Of a stretch of DNA of 64,000 nt, positions 9,755 to 23,390 are shown piece by piece. Both the position numbers and the translations under genes were made by a program. A model generated the notes under the pieces. That model searched no databases. It worked only from the letters and a program-made list of their open reading frames with translations, and had not been told where the DNA came from. Source of the DNA: Diplolepis rosae (lineage: Eukaryota > Arthropoda > Insecta > Hymenoptera > Diplolepididae). The stretch spans positions 1,116,001 to 1,180,000 of the forward strand of contig JAPYXD010000743.1 in assembly GCA_030998225.1 (NCBI GenBank), written 5' to 3'. How positions within the stretch are numbered: the first letter of the stretch is position 1; every line of letters starts with the position of its first letter.

Positions 9755-12700
9755 CCTAAAATTGATCTTTTTACAAACTTTATAGTCTAGTAGGACTCTA
9801 TGATATTTGGGCTTTCCGAAAATACCCATTTCGATTTTTGGGCTACAACCCTTAACACCGAAATGCACCCCTATATGGCCACGTAGAGACGACTTTCACT
9901 AAAATTGATCTTTTTACAAACTTTATAGTCTAGTAGGACTCTATGATATTTGGGCTTTCCGAAAATACCCATTTCGATTTTTGGGCTACAACCCTTAACA
10001 CCGAAATGCACCCCTTCATGGCCATGTAGAGACGACTTTGACTAAAATTCATCTTTTTGCAAACTTTATGGTCTTGGAAGACTCTATGATTTTTGGGCTC
10101 TTCAAATATGTCCATATCGATTTTTGGGCTCTAACCCTTAACCACGAAATGCACCCCTACATGGCCATGTAGAGACGACTTTCACTAAAATTGATCTTTC
10201 TACAAACTTTATGGTCTAGTAGGACTCTATGATTTTTGGGCTCTTCGAAAATACCCATATCGATTTTTGGGCTCCAACCCTTAACACCGAAATGCACCCC
10301 TTCATGGCCATGTAGGAACGACTTTGACTAAAATTGATCTTTCTACAAACTTTATGGTCTAGGAAGACTCTATGATTTTTGGGCTCTTCAAATATGATCA
10401 TATCGATTTTTGGGCTCCAACCCTTATCACCGAAATGCACCCCTACATGGCCATGTAGAGACGACTTTCACTAAATTGATCTTTCTACAAACTTTATGGT
10501 CTAGGAAGACTCTATGATTTTTGGGCTCTTCAAATATGACCATATCGATTTTTGGGCTCCAACCCTTAACCTCGAAATGCACCCCTACATGGCCATGTAG
10601 AGACGACTTTCACTAAAATTCATCTTTTTTAAAACTTTATGGTCTAGGAAGACTCTATGATTTTTGGGCTCTCCGAAAATACCCATATCGATTTTTGGGC
10701 TCCAACCCTTAACACCGAAATGCACCCCTTCATGGCCATGTAGGGACGACTTTGACTAAAATTGATCTTTCTACAAACTTTATGGTCTAGTAGGACTCTA
10801 TGATTTTTGGGCTCTTCAAATATGACCATATCGATTTTTGGGCTCCAACCCTTATCACCGAAATGCACCCCTACATGGCCATGTAGAGACGACTTTCACT
10901 AAAATTGATCTTTTTACAAACTTTATGGTCTAGTAGGACTCTATGATTTTTGGGCTCTTCGAAAATACCCATATCGATTTTTGGGCTCCAACCCTTAACA
11001 CCGAAATGCACCCCTTCATGGCCATGTAGGGACGACTTTGACTAAAATTCATCTTTTTACAAACTTTATGGTCTTGGAAGACTCTATAATTTTTGGGCTC
11101 TTCAAATATGTCCATATTGATTTTTTGGCTCCAACCCTTAACCACGAAATGCACCCCTACATGGCCATGTAGAGACGACTTTCACTAAATTGATCTTTCT
11201 ACAAACTTTATGGTCTAGGAAGACTCTATGATTTTTGGGCTCTTCAAATATGTCCATATCAATTTTCTGGGCTCCAACCCTTAACACCGAAATGCACCCC
11301 TACATGGCCATGTAGAGACGACTTCCACTAAAATTGATCTTTTTACAAACTTTATGGTCTAGTAGGACTCTATGATTTTTGGGCTCTTCAAATATGTCCA
11401 TATCAATTTTTGGGCTCCAACCCTTAACACCGAAATGCACCCCTACATGGCCATGTAGAGACGACTTTGACTAAAATTCATCTTTTTGCAAACTTTATGG
11501 TCTTGGAAGACTCTATGATTTTTGGGCTCTTCAAATATGTCCATATCGATTTTTGGGCTCTAACCCTCATCACCGAAATGCACCCCTACATGGCCATGTA
11601 GAGACGACTTTCACTAAAATTGATCTTTCTACAAACTTTATGGTCTAGTAGGACTCTATGATTTTTGGGCTCTTCGAAAATACCCATATCGATTTTTGGG
11701 CTCCAACCCTTAACACCGAAATGCACCCCTTCATGGCCATGTAGGAACGACTTTGACTAAAATTGATCTTTCTACAAACTTTATGGTCTAGGAAGACTCT
11801 ATGATTTTTGGGCTCTTCAAATATGATCATATCGATTTTTGGGCTCTAACCCTCATCACCGAAATGCACCCCTACATGGCCATGTAGAGACGACTTTCAC
11901 TAAAATTGATCTTTCTACAAACTTTATGGTCTAGGAAGACTCTATGATTTTTGGGCTCTCCGAAAATACCCATATCGATTTTTGGGCTCCAACCCTTAAC
12001 ACCGAAATGCACCCCTTCATGGCCATGTAGGAACGACTTTGACTAAAATTGATCTTTCTACAAACTTTATGGTCTAGGAAGACTCTATGATTTTTGGGCT
12101 CTTCAAATATGATCATATCGATTTTTGGGCTCCAACCCTTAACACCGAAATGCACCCCTTCATGGCCATGTAGGGACGACTTTGACTAAAATTGATCTTT
12201 CTACAAACTTTATGGTCTAGGAAGACTCTATGATTTTTGGGCTCTTCAAATATGATCATATCGATTTTTGGGCTCCAACCCTTATCACCGAAATGCACCC
12301 CTACATGGCCATGTAGAGACGACTTTGACTAAAATTCATCTTTTTGCAAACTTTATGGTCTTGGAAGACTCTATGATTTTTGGGCTCTTCAAATATGTCC
12401 ATATCGATTTTTGGGCTCCAACCCTTAACCACGAAATGCACCCCTACATGGCCATGTAGAGACGACTTTCACTAAAATTGATCTTTCTACAAACTTTATG
12501 GTCTAGTAGGACTCTATGATTTTTGGGCTCTTCGAAAATACCCATATCGATTTTTGGGCTCCAACCCTTAACACCGAAATGCACCCCTTCATGGCCATGT
12601 AGGAACGACTTTGACTAAAATTGATCTTTCTACAAACTTTATGGTCTAGGAAGACTCTATGATTTTTGGGCTCTTCAAATATGACCATATCGATTTTTGG

Positions 12701-15700
12701 GCTCCAACCCTTAACCTCGAAATGCACCCCTACATGGCCATGTAGAGACGACTTTGACTAAAATTCATCTTTTTTAAAACTTTATGGTCTGGGAAGAATC
12801 TATGATTTTTGGCTCTCCGAAAATACCCATATCGATTTTTGGGCTCCAACCCTTAACCTCGAAATGCACCCCTACATGGCCATGTAGAGAGGACTTCCAC
12901 TAAAATTGATCTTTTTACAAACTTTATGGTCTAGTAGGACTCTATGATTTTTGGGCTCTTCAAATATGACCATATCGATTTTTGGGCTCCAACCCTTATC
13001 ACCGAAATGCACCCCTACATGGCCATGTAGAGACGACTTTCACTAAAATTGATCTTTTTACAAACTTTATGGTCTAGTAGGACTCTATGATTTTTGGGCT
13101 CTTCGAAAATACCCATATCGATTTTTGGGCTCCAACCCTTAACACCGAAATGCACCCCTTCATGGCCATGTAGGGACGACTTTGACTAAAATTCATCTTT
13201 TTACAAACTTTATGGTCTTGGAAGACTCTATAATTTTTGGGCTCTTCAAATATGTCCATATTGATTTTTTGGCTCCAACCCTTAACCACGAAATGCACCC
13301 CTACATGGCCATGTAGAGACGACTTTCACTAAATTGATCTTTCTACAAACTTTATGGTCTAGGAAGACTCTATGATTTTTGGGCTCTTCAAATATGTCCA
13401 TATCAATTTTCTGGGCTCCAACCCTTAACACCGAAATGCACCCCTACATGGCCATGTAGAGACGACTTCCACTAAAATTGATCTTTTTACAAACTTTATG
13501 GTCTAGTAGGACTCTATGATTTTTGGGCTCTTCAAATATGTCCATATCAATTTTTGGGCTCCAACCCTTAACACCGAAATGCACCCCTTCATGGCCATGT
13601 AGGAACGACTTTGACTAAAATTGATCTTTCTACAAACTTTATGGTCTAGGAAGACTCTATGATTTTTGGGCTCTTCAAATATGATCATATCGATTTTTGG
13701 GCTCCAACCCTTATCACCGAAATGCACCCCTACATGGCCATGTAGAGAGGACTTCCACTAAAATTGATCTTTTTACAAACTTTATGGTCTAGTAGGACTC
13801 TATGATTTTTGGGCTCTTCAAATATGACCATATCGATTTTTGGGCTCCAACCCTTATCACCGAAATGCACCCCTACATGGCCATGTAGAGACGACTTTCA
13901 CTAAAATTGATCTTTCTACAAACTTTATGGTCTAGGAAGACTCTATGATTTCTGGGCTCTTCAAATACGTCCATATCGATTTTTGGGCCCCAACCCTTAT
14001 CACAGAAATGCACCCCTACATGGCCATGTAGAGACGACTTTCACTAAAATTGATCTTTTTACAAACTTTATGGTCTAGTAGGACTCTATGATTTTTGGGC
14101 TCTTCAAATATGTCCATATTGATTTTTTGGCTCCAACCCTTAACCACGAAATGCACCCCTACATGGCCATGTAGAGACGACTTTCACTAAAATTGATCTT
14201 TTTACAAACTTTATAGTCTAGTAGGACTCTATGATTTTTGGGCTTTCCGAAAATACCCATTTCGATTTTTGGGCTACAACCCTTAACACCGAAATGCACC
14301 CCTTCATGGCCATGTAGAGACGACTTTGACTAAAATTCATCTTTTTGCAAACTTTATGGTCTAGTAGGACTCTATGATTTTTGGGCTCTTCAAATATGAC
14401 CATATCGATTTTTGGGCTCTAACCCTCATCACCGAAATGCACCCCTACATGGCCATGTAGAGACGACTTTCACTAAAATTGATCTTTCTACAAACTTTAT
14501 GGTCTAGTAGGACTCTATGATTTTTGGGCTCTTCGAAAATACCCATATCGATTTTTGGGCTCCAACCCTTAACACCGAAATGCACCCCTTCATGGCCATG
14601 TAGGGACGACTTTGACTAAAATTGATCTTTCTACAAACTTTATGGTCTAGGAAGACTCTATGATTTTTGGGCTCTTCAAATATGATCATATCGATTTTTG
14701 GGCTCTAACCCTCATCACCGAAATGCACCCCTACATGGCCATGTAGAGACGACTTTCACTAAAATTGATCTTTCTACAAACTTTATGGTCTAGTAGGACT
14801 CTATGATTTTTGGGCTCTTCGAAAATACCCATATCGATTTTTGGGCTCCAACCCTTAACACCGAAATGCACGAATGAACGACTTTGACTAAAATTGATCT
14901 TTCTACAAACTTTATGGTCTAGGAAGACTCTATGATTTTTGGGCTCTTCAAATATGATCATATCGATTTTTGGGCTCCAACCCTTAACACCGAAATGCAC
15001 CCCTTCATGGCCATGTAGGGACGACTTTGACTAAAATTGATCTTTCTACAAACTTTATGGTCTAGGAAGACTCTATGATTTTTGGGCTCTTCAAATATGA
15101 TCATATCGATTTTTGGGCTCCAACCCTTATCACCGAAATGCACCCCTTCATGGCCATGTAGGGACGACTTTGACTAAAATTGATCTTTCTACAAACTTTA
15201 TGGTCTAGGAAGACTCTATGATTTTTGGGCTCTTCAAATATGATCATATCGATTTTTGGGCTCCAACCCTTATCACCGAAATGCACCCCTACATGGCCAT
15301 GTAGAGACGACTTTGACTAAAATTCATCTTTTTGCAAACTTTATGGTCTTGGAAGACTCTATGATTTTTGGGCTCTTCAAATATGTCCATATTGATTTTT
15401 TGGCTCCAACCCTTAACCACGAAATGCACCCCTACATGGCCATGTAGAGACGACTTTCACTAAAATTGATCTTTCTACAAACTTTATGGTCTAGTAGGAC
15501 TCTATGATTTTTGGGCTCTTCGAAAATACCCATATCGATTTTTGGGCTCCAACCCTTAACACCGAAATGCACCCCTTCATGGCCATGTAGGAACGACTTT
15601 GACTAAAATTGATCTTTCTACAAACTTTATGGTCTAGGAAGACTCTATGATTTTTGGGCTCTTCAAATATGATCATATCGATTTTTGGGCTCCAACCCTT

Positions 15701-18163
15701 ATCACCGAAATGCACCCCTACATGGCCATGTAGAGACGACTTTCACTAAATTGATCTTTCTACAAACTTTATGGTCTAGGAAGACTCTATGATTTTTGGG
15801 CTCTTCAAATATGACCATATCGATTTTTGGGCTCCAACCCTTAACCTCGAAATGCACCCCTACATGGCCATGTAGAGACGACTTTGACTAAAATTCATCT
15901 TTTTTAAAACTTTATGGTCTGGGAAGAATCTATGATTTTTGGCTCTCCGAAAATACCCATATCGATTTTTGGGCTCCAACCCTTAACCTCGAAATGCACC
16001 CCTACATGGCCATGTAGAGAGGACTTCCACTAAAATTGATCTTTTTACAAACTTTATGGTCTAGTAGGACTCTATGATTTTTGGGCTCTTCAAATATGAC
16101 CATATCGATTTTTGGGCTCCAACCCTTATCACCGAAATGCACCCCTACATGGCCATGTAGAGACGACTTTCACTAAAATTGATCTTTTTACAAACTTTAT
16201 GGTCTAGTAGGACTCTATGATTTTTGGGCTCTTCGAAAATACCCATATCGATTTTTGGGCTCCAACCCTTAACACCGAAATGCACCCCTTCATGGCCATG
16301 TAGGGACGACTTTGACTAAAATTCATCTTTTTACAAACTTTATGGTCTTGGAAGACTCTATAATTTTTGGGCTCTTCAAATATGTCCATATTGATTTTTT
16401 GGCTCCAACCCTTAACCACGAAATGCACCCCTACATGGCCATGTAGAGACGACTTTCACTAAATTGATCTTTCTACAAACTTTATGGTCTAGGAAGACTC
16501 TATGATTTTTGGGCTCTTCAAATATGTCCATATCAATTTTCTGGGCTCCAACCCTTAACACCGAAATGCACCCCTACATGGCCATGTAGAGACGACTTCC
16601 ACTAAAATTGATCTTTTTACAAACTTTATGGTCTAGTAGGACTCTATGATTTTTGGGCTCTTCAAATATGTCCATATCAATTTTTGGGCTCCAACCCTTA
16701 ACACCGAAATGCACCCCTTCATGGCCATGTAGGGACGACTTTGACTAAAATTGATCTTTCTACAAACTTTATGGTCTAGGAAGACTCTATGATTTTTGGG
16801 CTCTTCAAATATGATCATATCGATTTTTGGGCTCCAACCCTTAACACCGAAATGCACCCCTACATGGCCATGTAGAGAGGACTTCCACTAAAATTGATCT
16901 TTTTACAAACTTTATGGTCTAGTAGGACTCTATGATTTTTGGGCTCTTCAAATATGACCATGTCGATTTTTGGGCTCCAACCCTTATCACCGAAATGCAC
17001 CCCTACATGGCCATGTAGAGACGACTTTCACTAAAATTGATCTTTCTACAAACTTTATGGTCTAGGAAGACTCTATGATTTTTGGGCTCTTCAACTACGT
17101 CCATATCGATTTTTGGGCCCCAACCCTTATCACAGAAATGCACCCCTACATGGCCATGTAGAGACGACTTTCACTAAAATTGATCTTTTTACAAACTTTA
17201 TAGTCTAGTAGGACTCTATGATTTTTGGGCTCTTCAAATATGTCCATATTGATTTTTTGGCTCCAACCCTTAACCACGAAATGCACCCCTACATGGCCAT
17301 GTAGAGACGACTTTCACTAAAATTGATCTTTTTACAAACTTTATAGTCTAGTAGGACTCTATGATTTTTGGGCTTTCCGAAAATACCCATTTCGATTTTT
17401 GGGCTACAACCCTTAACACCGAAATGCACCCCTTCATGGCCATGTAGAGACGACTTTGACTAAAATTCATCTTTTTGCAAACTTTATGGTCTTGGAAGAC
17501 TCTATGATTTTTGGGCTCTTCAAATATGTCCATATCGATTTTTGGGCTCTAACCCTCATCACCGAAATGCACCCCTACATGGCCATGTAGAGACGACTTT
17601 CACTAAAATTGATCTTTCTACAAACTTTATGGTCTAGTAGGACTCTATGATTTTTGGGCTCTTCGAAAATACCCATATCGATTTTTGGGCTCCAACCCTT
17701 AACACCGAAATGCACCCCTTCATGGCCATGTAGGGACGACTTTGACTAAAATTGATCTTTCTACAAACTTTATGGTCTAGGAAGACTCTATGATTTTTGG
17801 GCTCTTCAAATATGACCATATCGATTTTTGGGCTCCAACCCTTAACCTCGAAATGCACCCCTACATGGCCATGTAGAGACGACTTCCACTAAAATTGATC
17901 TTTTTACAAACTTTATGGTCTAGTAGGACTCTATGATTTTTGGGCTCTTTAAATATGTCTATACCGATTTTTGTGCTCCAACCCTTAACACCGAAATGCA
18001 CCCCTACATGGCCATGTAGAGACGACTTTCACTAAATTGATCTTTCTACAAACTTTATGGTCTAGGAAGACTCTATGATTTTTGGGCTCTCCGAAAATAC
18101 CCATTTCGATTTTTGGGCTCCAACTCTTAACATTAAAATGCACCCCTGCATGGCCATGTAAAC
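9755..18163 (-). repeat. 143-bp satellite array 1, about 58 tandem copies
   Basis: Monomers of 143 bp repeat almost without interruption. Each holds two copies of GATTTTTGGGCTC about 50 bp apart, a CCAACCCTTAACACCGAAAT block, and CTACATGGCCATGTAG, a perfect 16-bp palindrome (some copies have TTCATGGCCATGTAG, keeping the central 10 bp). Variants alternate, for example CACTAAAATTGATC versus GACTAAAATTCATC. One monomer near 14871 lacks about 16-19 bp at the palindrome. Because 143 is not a multiple of 3, the many 61-74 codon open frames are fortuitous. The strand is set relative to array 2, which runs the other way. Confidence 0.97.
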
Positions 18164-20350
18164 GAACATGCTGAGAAAATTTCTTTAAAAGTTGTCCAAA
18201 ATAATTCTTAATAACAAAAATATGAATCCAGAACCATAATAATATTAATAAAAAGAATTGTAACTTTATACTGAAAGAATTGCATGTGTCATATTTTACA
18301 TTATAACGTGACATATTTGGAAATAAGTCTGCTTCTATATTGACTCAAAAATGACAGGATTGGCATTCATTTTATTTTTCTGGAGAGAGTATTGAAGCCC
18401 AAAAAAAGCCTAAAATTTTAATGTCCGAAAAGCTGGCACCACCATTTTTAATTTAAAAAGAAATAAAAGTTTTGCTAAATTGTGCTGAATTTGTGCTACA
18501 TTGTGCCACATTGTGCCAGAAAATATTTTTCGAAAAAATTAAAACTAGAGCTAAAATATCCAATAAGCGATTTTTTTACTGACGCCGCTATTTTAGTTTT
18601 TAGAGATAATAAAGTTGTGCTAGGTAGCCCTTAGCATGTGAAAGAACGTGTTGTAAACGAAATTTTGATATCACAAACCGTTTTTGAGAAAAATAAAATG
18701 TTGAAAAATGTAAATTTCGAAAAAATAAATGTTGTGCTGAGTTGTGATAGGCGAGCACATTAAAAGTCTCGCTGAACTATTTTGTCTCGGATGTTTATTT
18801 TCCAAAATAAGTTCATTTTTATGAACTTGGGGATTTGTTTGGACATATCATTTTCATATATGTGAATTTCGGAAAAGTCAAAGTTGTACTTTCATGAACT
18901 TGTAAATTAGTTTAACTACTAAATTTTTGAAAATTTTTAGTAATATTTGGTGATATTTATTTTCCAACTAAGTTTACAGGGTTCGACATTGTTCAGTTTT
19001 TGCTATAAATTATTTTTGAGTTTTGTTCCCAAAATTTAAATCGAAACTGAACTTTGAAGTAATTTTTTATATATTCAAACATCAGTTTTCATTTAGTATC
19101 AGTACTTACCCTTCACACCTGTAAAATAATCGATGCCCAAGGACACATTGCTTCAAGAGCTAAGTAAAGTTGACAGCACTATAACATCAAATTAAGATGT
19201 CTCTTATTTTATATAATAAAAGGCTCATTTTATGGCCTATTGCCGAATTTCCGGTTTATCACATTTTTAGAAACATGTATGGTGTTTGTTACTTCAAGCG
19301 AGTAAGGAAACTTACTCACTCGAGGAAACGAACAAAAAATGTTTATTTCAAATTACCCCATTTACAGAATTTCAGGCTCATTTCCGGCTTGAAATAATCC
19401 TTTGAAACATTGTCTTACATTCAAAATTAAAAAAGGGTAGTTAAGGGCAAAGGGTCAGAACGTTAATTATTTTCGCTACTTCATTCATAAATGAATATAC
19501 GAAATAAACGTACCAGATAGATCAAGATACAACTTTAAAGTGCTATAGCTTTTTGGATTATGACCTGACCGAAAAATATTATAGGGATTTTTTGTAGAAC
19601 TATTCCCGGGGGGGGGGGGGCAGAACCCTGACCAGAACTCTTGGAACTTTTCAAAATTTGGTTTTCAAAATTTTTTGGTAACTTTCAAGTCCCACAACTT
19701 TTTGGATTTTGACCTGAAAGAAAAATGTTATAAGGATTTTTTGTAGAACTATTCCGCGGGGGGAACAGAACTCTGACCAGAACTCTTGGAACTTTTCAAA
19801 AATTGATTTTCAAAATTTTGGGTCAACTTTAAAGTCCCACAACTTTTTGGGAATAAAAATTTTCAAAATTTAAGTTACACAGAACTCTAGAACTCTTGGA
19901 GTACTACAGAAATATATCCATAAAAAGTGAATATGTAAAAAGTGGGGGGCTGGAATTTTTTTTTTGATAGTTCACTGTGCCCGGAAATTCACGGAACTAT
20001 TCTCGAAAAGCGTCAGGAACTCTAGAACTATGTAAAATCTTCCCAGAACTCTGAAAAAAATTGAAATTTTTCGAAAGTGGGGGGGAGCGTGAACTTAGCC
20101 CCCCATTTTGAAAATCTGATTTTTGAGGCATGTAAACCCCGGAACTATTTTTAAAAACTATCAGGAACTCTAGAACAATTCTAAAGGAGCTCATAACTCA
20201 AAAAAAAGCTGTTTTTTTAATAGTGTGGGTACAGCTTCGGAGGCATGAATCTAAACTATAAAAAAATCGAGCGCATGCCATTATTGTTAATGTCCTATGC
20301 TGTCAAAGCATTGTTCCTTGCGATAATATCTCACCCTTCCTGGTGATTTC
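18164..20350. other. Non-satellite spacer between the inverted arrays
   Basis: No gene seen. At 18390-18415 a CCCAAAAAAAGCC motif appears, shared with the far edge of array 2. At 18480-18760 there are several TTGTGCTA/TTGTGCCA words and a GTTGTGCTGAGTTGTG core, matching the repeats at 0.5-0.9 kb. A ~147-bp unit is repeated about three times at 19532, 19681 and 19826 (ACTTTAAAGTCCCACAACTT core), with a run of 13 G at about 19609-19621 in the first copy and a shorter G run in the second. Confidence 0.6.
19532..19890. repeat. ~147-bp tandem repeat, about 2.5 copies, with poly-G tract
   Basis: Unit starts near 19532, 19681 and 19826 share CACAACTTTTTGGATTTTGAC, GGATTTTTTGTAGAACTATT and CCAGAACTCTTGGAACTTTT blocks (sometimes with a mismatch). 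The first unit holds a G13 run, and the second GGGGGG at the same place, so the tract length varies. More diverged GGAACTATT and CTCTAGAACT words continue to about 20180. Confidence 0.72.
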
Positions 20351-22680
20351 AAGAGTTGAAGCCCAAAAATCGAAATAGACACATTTGAACAGCCCAAAAA
20401 TCATAGATTCTTCCCAGACCATAAAGTTTGCAAAAAGATGAATTTTAGTGGAAGTCGTCTCTACATGACCATGTAGAGGTGCATTTCGGTGTTAAGGGTT
20501 GGAGCCCAAAAATTGAAATGGACATATTTGAAGAGCCCAAAAATCATAAAGTCTTCCTAGACCATAAAGTTTGTAGAAAGATCAATTTAGTGAAAGTCGT
20601 CTCTACATGGCCATGTAGGGGTGCATTTCGGTGTTAAGGGTTGCAGCACAAAAATCGGTATAGACGTATTTAAAGAGCCCAAAAATCATAGAGTCCTACT
20701 AGACCATAAAGTTTGTAAAAAGATCAATTTTAGTGGAAGTCGTCTCTACATGGCCATGTAGGGGTGCATTTCGGTGTTAAGGGTTGGAGCCCAAAAATTG
20801 ATATGGACATATTTGAAGAGCCCAAAAATCATAGAGTCCTACTAGACCATAAAGTTTGTAAAAAGATCAATTTTAGTGGAAGTCGTCTCTACATGGCCAT
20901 GTAGGGGTGCATTTCGGTGTTAAGGGTTGGAGCCCAAAAATTGATATGGACATATTTGAAGAGCCCAAAAATCATAGAGTCTTTCTAGACCATAAAGTTT
21001 GTAGAAAGATCAATTTAGTGAAAGTCGTCTCTACATGGCCATGTAGGGATGCATTTCGGTGTTAAGGGTTGGAGCACAAAAATCGGTATAGACATATTTA
21101 AAGAGCCCAAAAATCATAGAGTCCTACTAGACCATAAAGTTTGTAAAAAGATCAATTTTAGTGGAAGTCGTCTCTACATGGCCATGTAGGGGTGCATTTC
21201 GGTGTTAAGGGTTGGAGCCCAAAAATTGATATGGACATATTTGAAGAGCCCAAAAATCATAGAGTCTTTCTAGACCATAAAGTTTAAGAAAGATCAATTT
21301 AGTGAAAGTCGTCTCTACATGGCCATGTAGGGATGCATTTCGGTGTTAAGGGTTGGAGCACAAAAATCGGTATAGACATATTTAAAGAGCCCAAAAATCA
21401 TAGAGTCCTACTAGACCATAAAGTTTGTAAAAAAATCAATTTTAGTGAAAGTCGTCTCTACGTGGCCATATAGGGGTGAATTTTGGTGTTAAGGTTTGGA
21501 GCCCAAAAATCTATATGGGTATTTTCGAAGAGCCCAAAAATCATAGAGTCCTACTAGACCATAAAGTTTGTAAAAAGATCAATTTTAGTGAAAGTTGTCT
21601 CTACATGGCCATGTAGGGGTGCATTTCGGTGATAAGGGTTGGAGCCCAAAAATCGATATGGTCATATTTGAAGAGCCCAAAAATCATAGAGTCTTCCTAG
21701 ACCATAAATGTTGGAGAAAGATCAATTTAGTGAAAGTCGTCTCTACATGGCCATGTAGGGGTGCATTTCGGTGATAAGGGTTGGAGCCCAAAAATCGATA
21801 TGGTCATATTTGAAGAGCCCAAGAATCATAGAGTCCTACTAGACCATAAAGTTTGTAAAAAGATCAATTTTAGTGGAAGTCCTCTCTACATGGCCATGTA
21901 GGGGTGCATTTCGTGGTTAAGGGTTGGAGCCCAAAAATCGATATGGGTATTTTCGGAGAGCCAAAAATCATAGATTCTTCCCAGACCATAAAGTTTTAAA
22001 AAAGATGAATTTTAGTCAAAGTCGTCTCTACATGGCCATGTAGGGGTGCATTTCGGTGTTAAGGGTTGGAGCCCAAAAATTGATATGGACATATTTGAAG
22101 AGCCCAAAAATCATAGAGTCTTTCTAGACCATAAAGTTTAAGAAAGATCAATTTAGTGAAAGTCGTCTCTACATGGCCATGTAGGGATGCATTTCGGTGT
22201 TAAGGGTTGGAGCACAAAAATCGGTATAGACATATTTAAAGAGCCCAAAAATCATAGAGTCCTACTAGACCATAAAGTTTGTAAAAAAATCAATTTTAGT
22301 GAAAGTCGTCTCTACGTGGCCATATAGGGGTGAATTTTGGTGTTAAGGTTTGGAGCCCAAAAATCTATATGGGTATTTTCGAAGAGCCCAAAAATCATAG
22401 AGTCCTACTAGACCATAAAGTTTGTAAAAAGATCAATTTTAGTGAAAGTTGTCTCTACATGGCCATGTAGGGGTGCATTTCGGTGATAAGGGTTGGAGCC
22501 CAAAAATCGATATGGGTATTTTCGAAGAGCCCAAAAATCATAGAGTCCTACTAGACCATAAAGTTTGTAGAAAGATCAATTTTAGTGAAAGTCGTCTCTA
22601 CATGGCCATGTAGGGGTGCATTTTGATGTTAAGGGTTGGAGCCCAAAAATCGATATGGACATATTTGAAGAGCCCAAAAA
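20351..22680 (+). repeat. 143-bp satellite array 2, about 16 copies, inverted relative to array 1
   Basis: The same monomer as 9.76-18.16 kb but in reverse complement (AGCCCAAAAATCATAGAGTC, then CTACATGGCCATGTAG, then TTTCGGTGTTAAGGGTTGGA). A six-monomer higher-order unit of 856 bp is visible: the TTTAAGAAAGATCAATTTAG variant at about 21285 recurs at 22139, and the GTGGCCATATAGGGGTGAAT variant at about 21462 recurs at 22318. The short CAATTTAGTG monomer variant is shared with array 1. Confidence 0.96.
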
Positions 22681-23390
22681 AAGCCCAAAATTCTGGTACG
22701 CTTTAATTTCTGAAGGGCCTATTTTTTAAAAAGAGGGTTGTTTTTTTGGACATAGGGGTGGTTTTTGATAATTGGTTTTAGGTGATTTCTAGAGCCCAAA
22801 AAAAGCCCAAAATTCTGGTGCAGTTTATTCTTAATTTTTTCAAATTTTTGTATAGTGGAGGTGCTAGCTTTATGTAAGCTAGCACCTCCACAAGAAATTT
22901 GATTTTCTGTAAAAAATAAAGGAGCCCAAAAATTTTTATCGGTGCCCAAAAAAAGCCCAAAAAAAGCCCAAAATCCTAAGCTATAATAGATAGTGGATTT
23001 CCGATGTGGAGGTGCCACCTTAACGGACCTCGTTATTCTGTGGATATTAAATAAAGTTATTTGTTACAGGTTGTGACTCTAAGTTATTATTGCTGACTTG
23101 GGAAAGTAGATAGCCCACTAAAGAATCGTCGTGCTTCAGAGCTGTACGTGATGCGTCGGGAAAAGATGAAAGTTAAAATCGATTTACCACCTGAGCTTTT
23201 TTTTATCCATTGGAGTGACGATAAACACAAAAATGCAATGAAGCCAGACCAAGCACAATTCGTAAATTGTAAAATCTGGCACAGCTATTTACATCATATA
23301 CTGTCATATATGTATTTAATAATACAAATAATAATGAAAAAATTATTTTTTATAATATTTTAATTATTTTCACATTCTCATCATGGATGA
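22681..23390. repeat. Array edge: GCCCAAAAAAAGCCCAAAAT repeats and a perfect 16-bp hairpin
   Basis: AGAGCCCAAAAAAAGCCCAA occurs at about 22670 and 22791 (about 120 bp apart), with further GCCCAAAAAAAGCCC copies at 22945-22975. A perfect stem GTGGAGGTGCTAGCTT (22855-22870) pairs with 22876-22891 across a 5-nt loop, and GTGGAGGTGC recurs at about 23005. No protein-coding gene is supported; the 99-codon minus frame is a by-product of the repeats. Confidence 0.75.

Noticed and set aside
9930..17858. Many 61-74 codon minus-strand frames with near-identical sequence (MHFGDKGWSPKIDM...)
   Set aside because: They are by-products of the 143-bp satellite. The unit is not a multiple of 3, frames always end in the second monomer, and no codon-level constraint is visible.
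9755..22680. CRISPR-like array
   Set aside because: The repeated unit is 143 bp with no unique spacers between short repeats, and the genome is eukaryotic. It is satellite DNA.
22719..23018. 99-codon minus-strand frame
   Set aside because: It translates the GCCCAAAAAAAGCCC repeats and the hairpin; no domain and low complexity.
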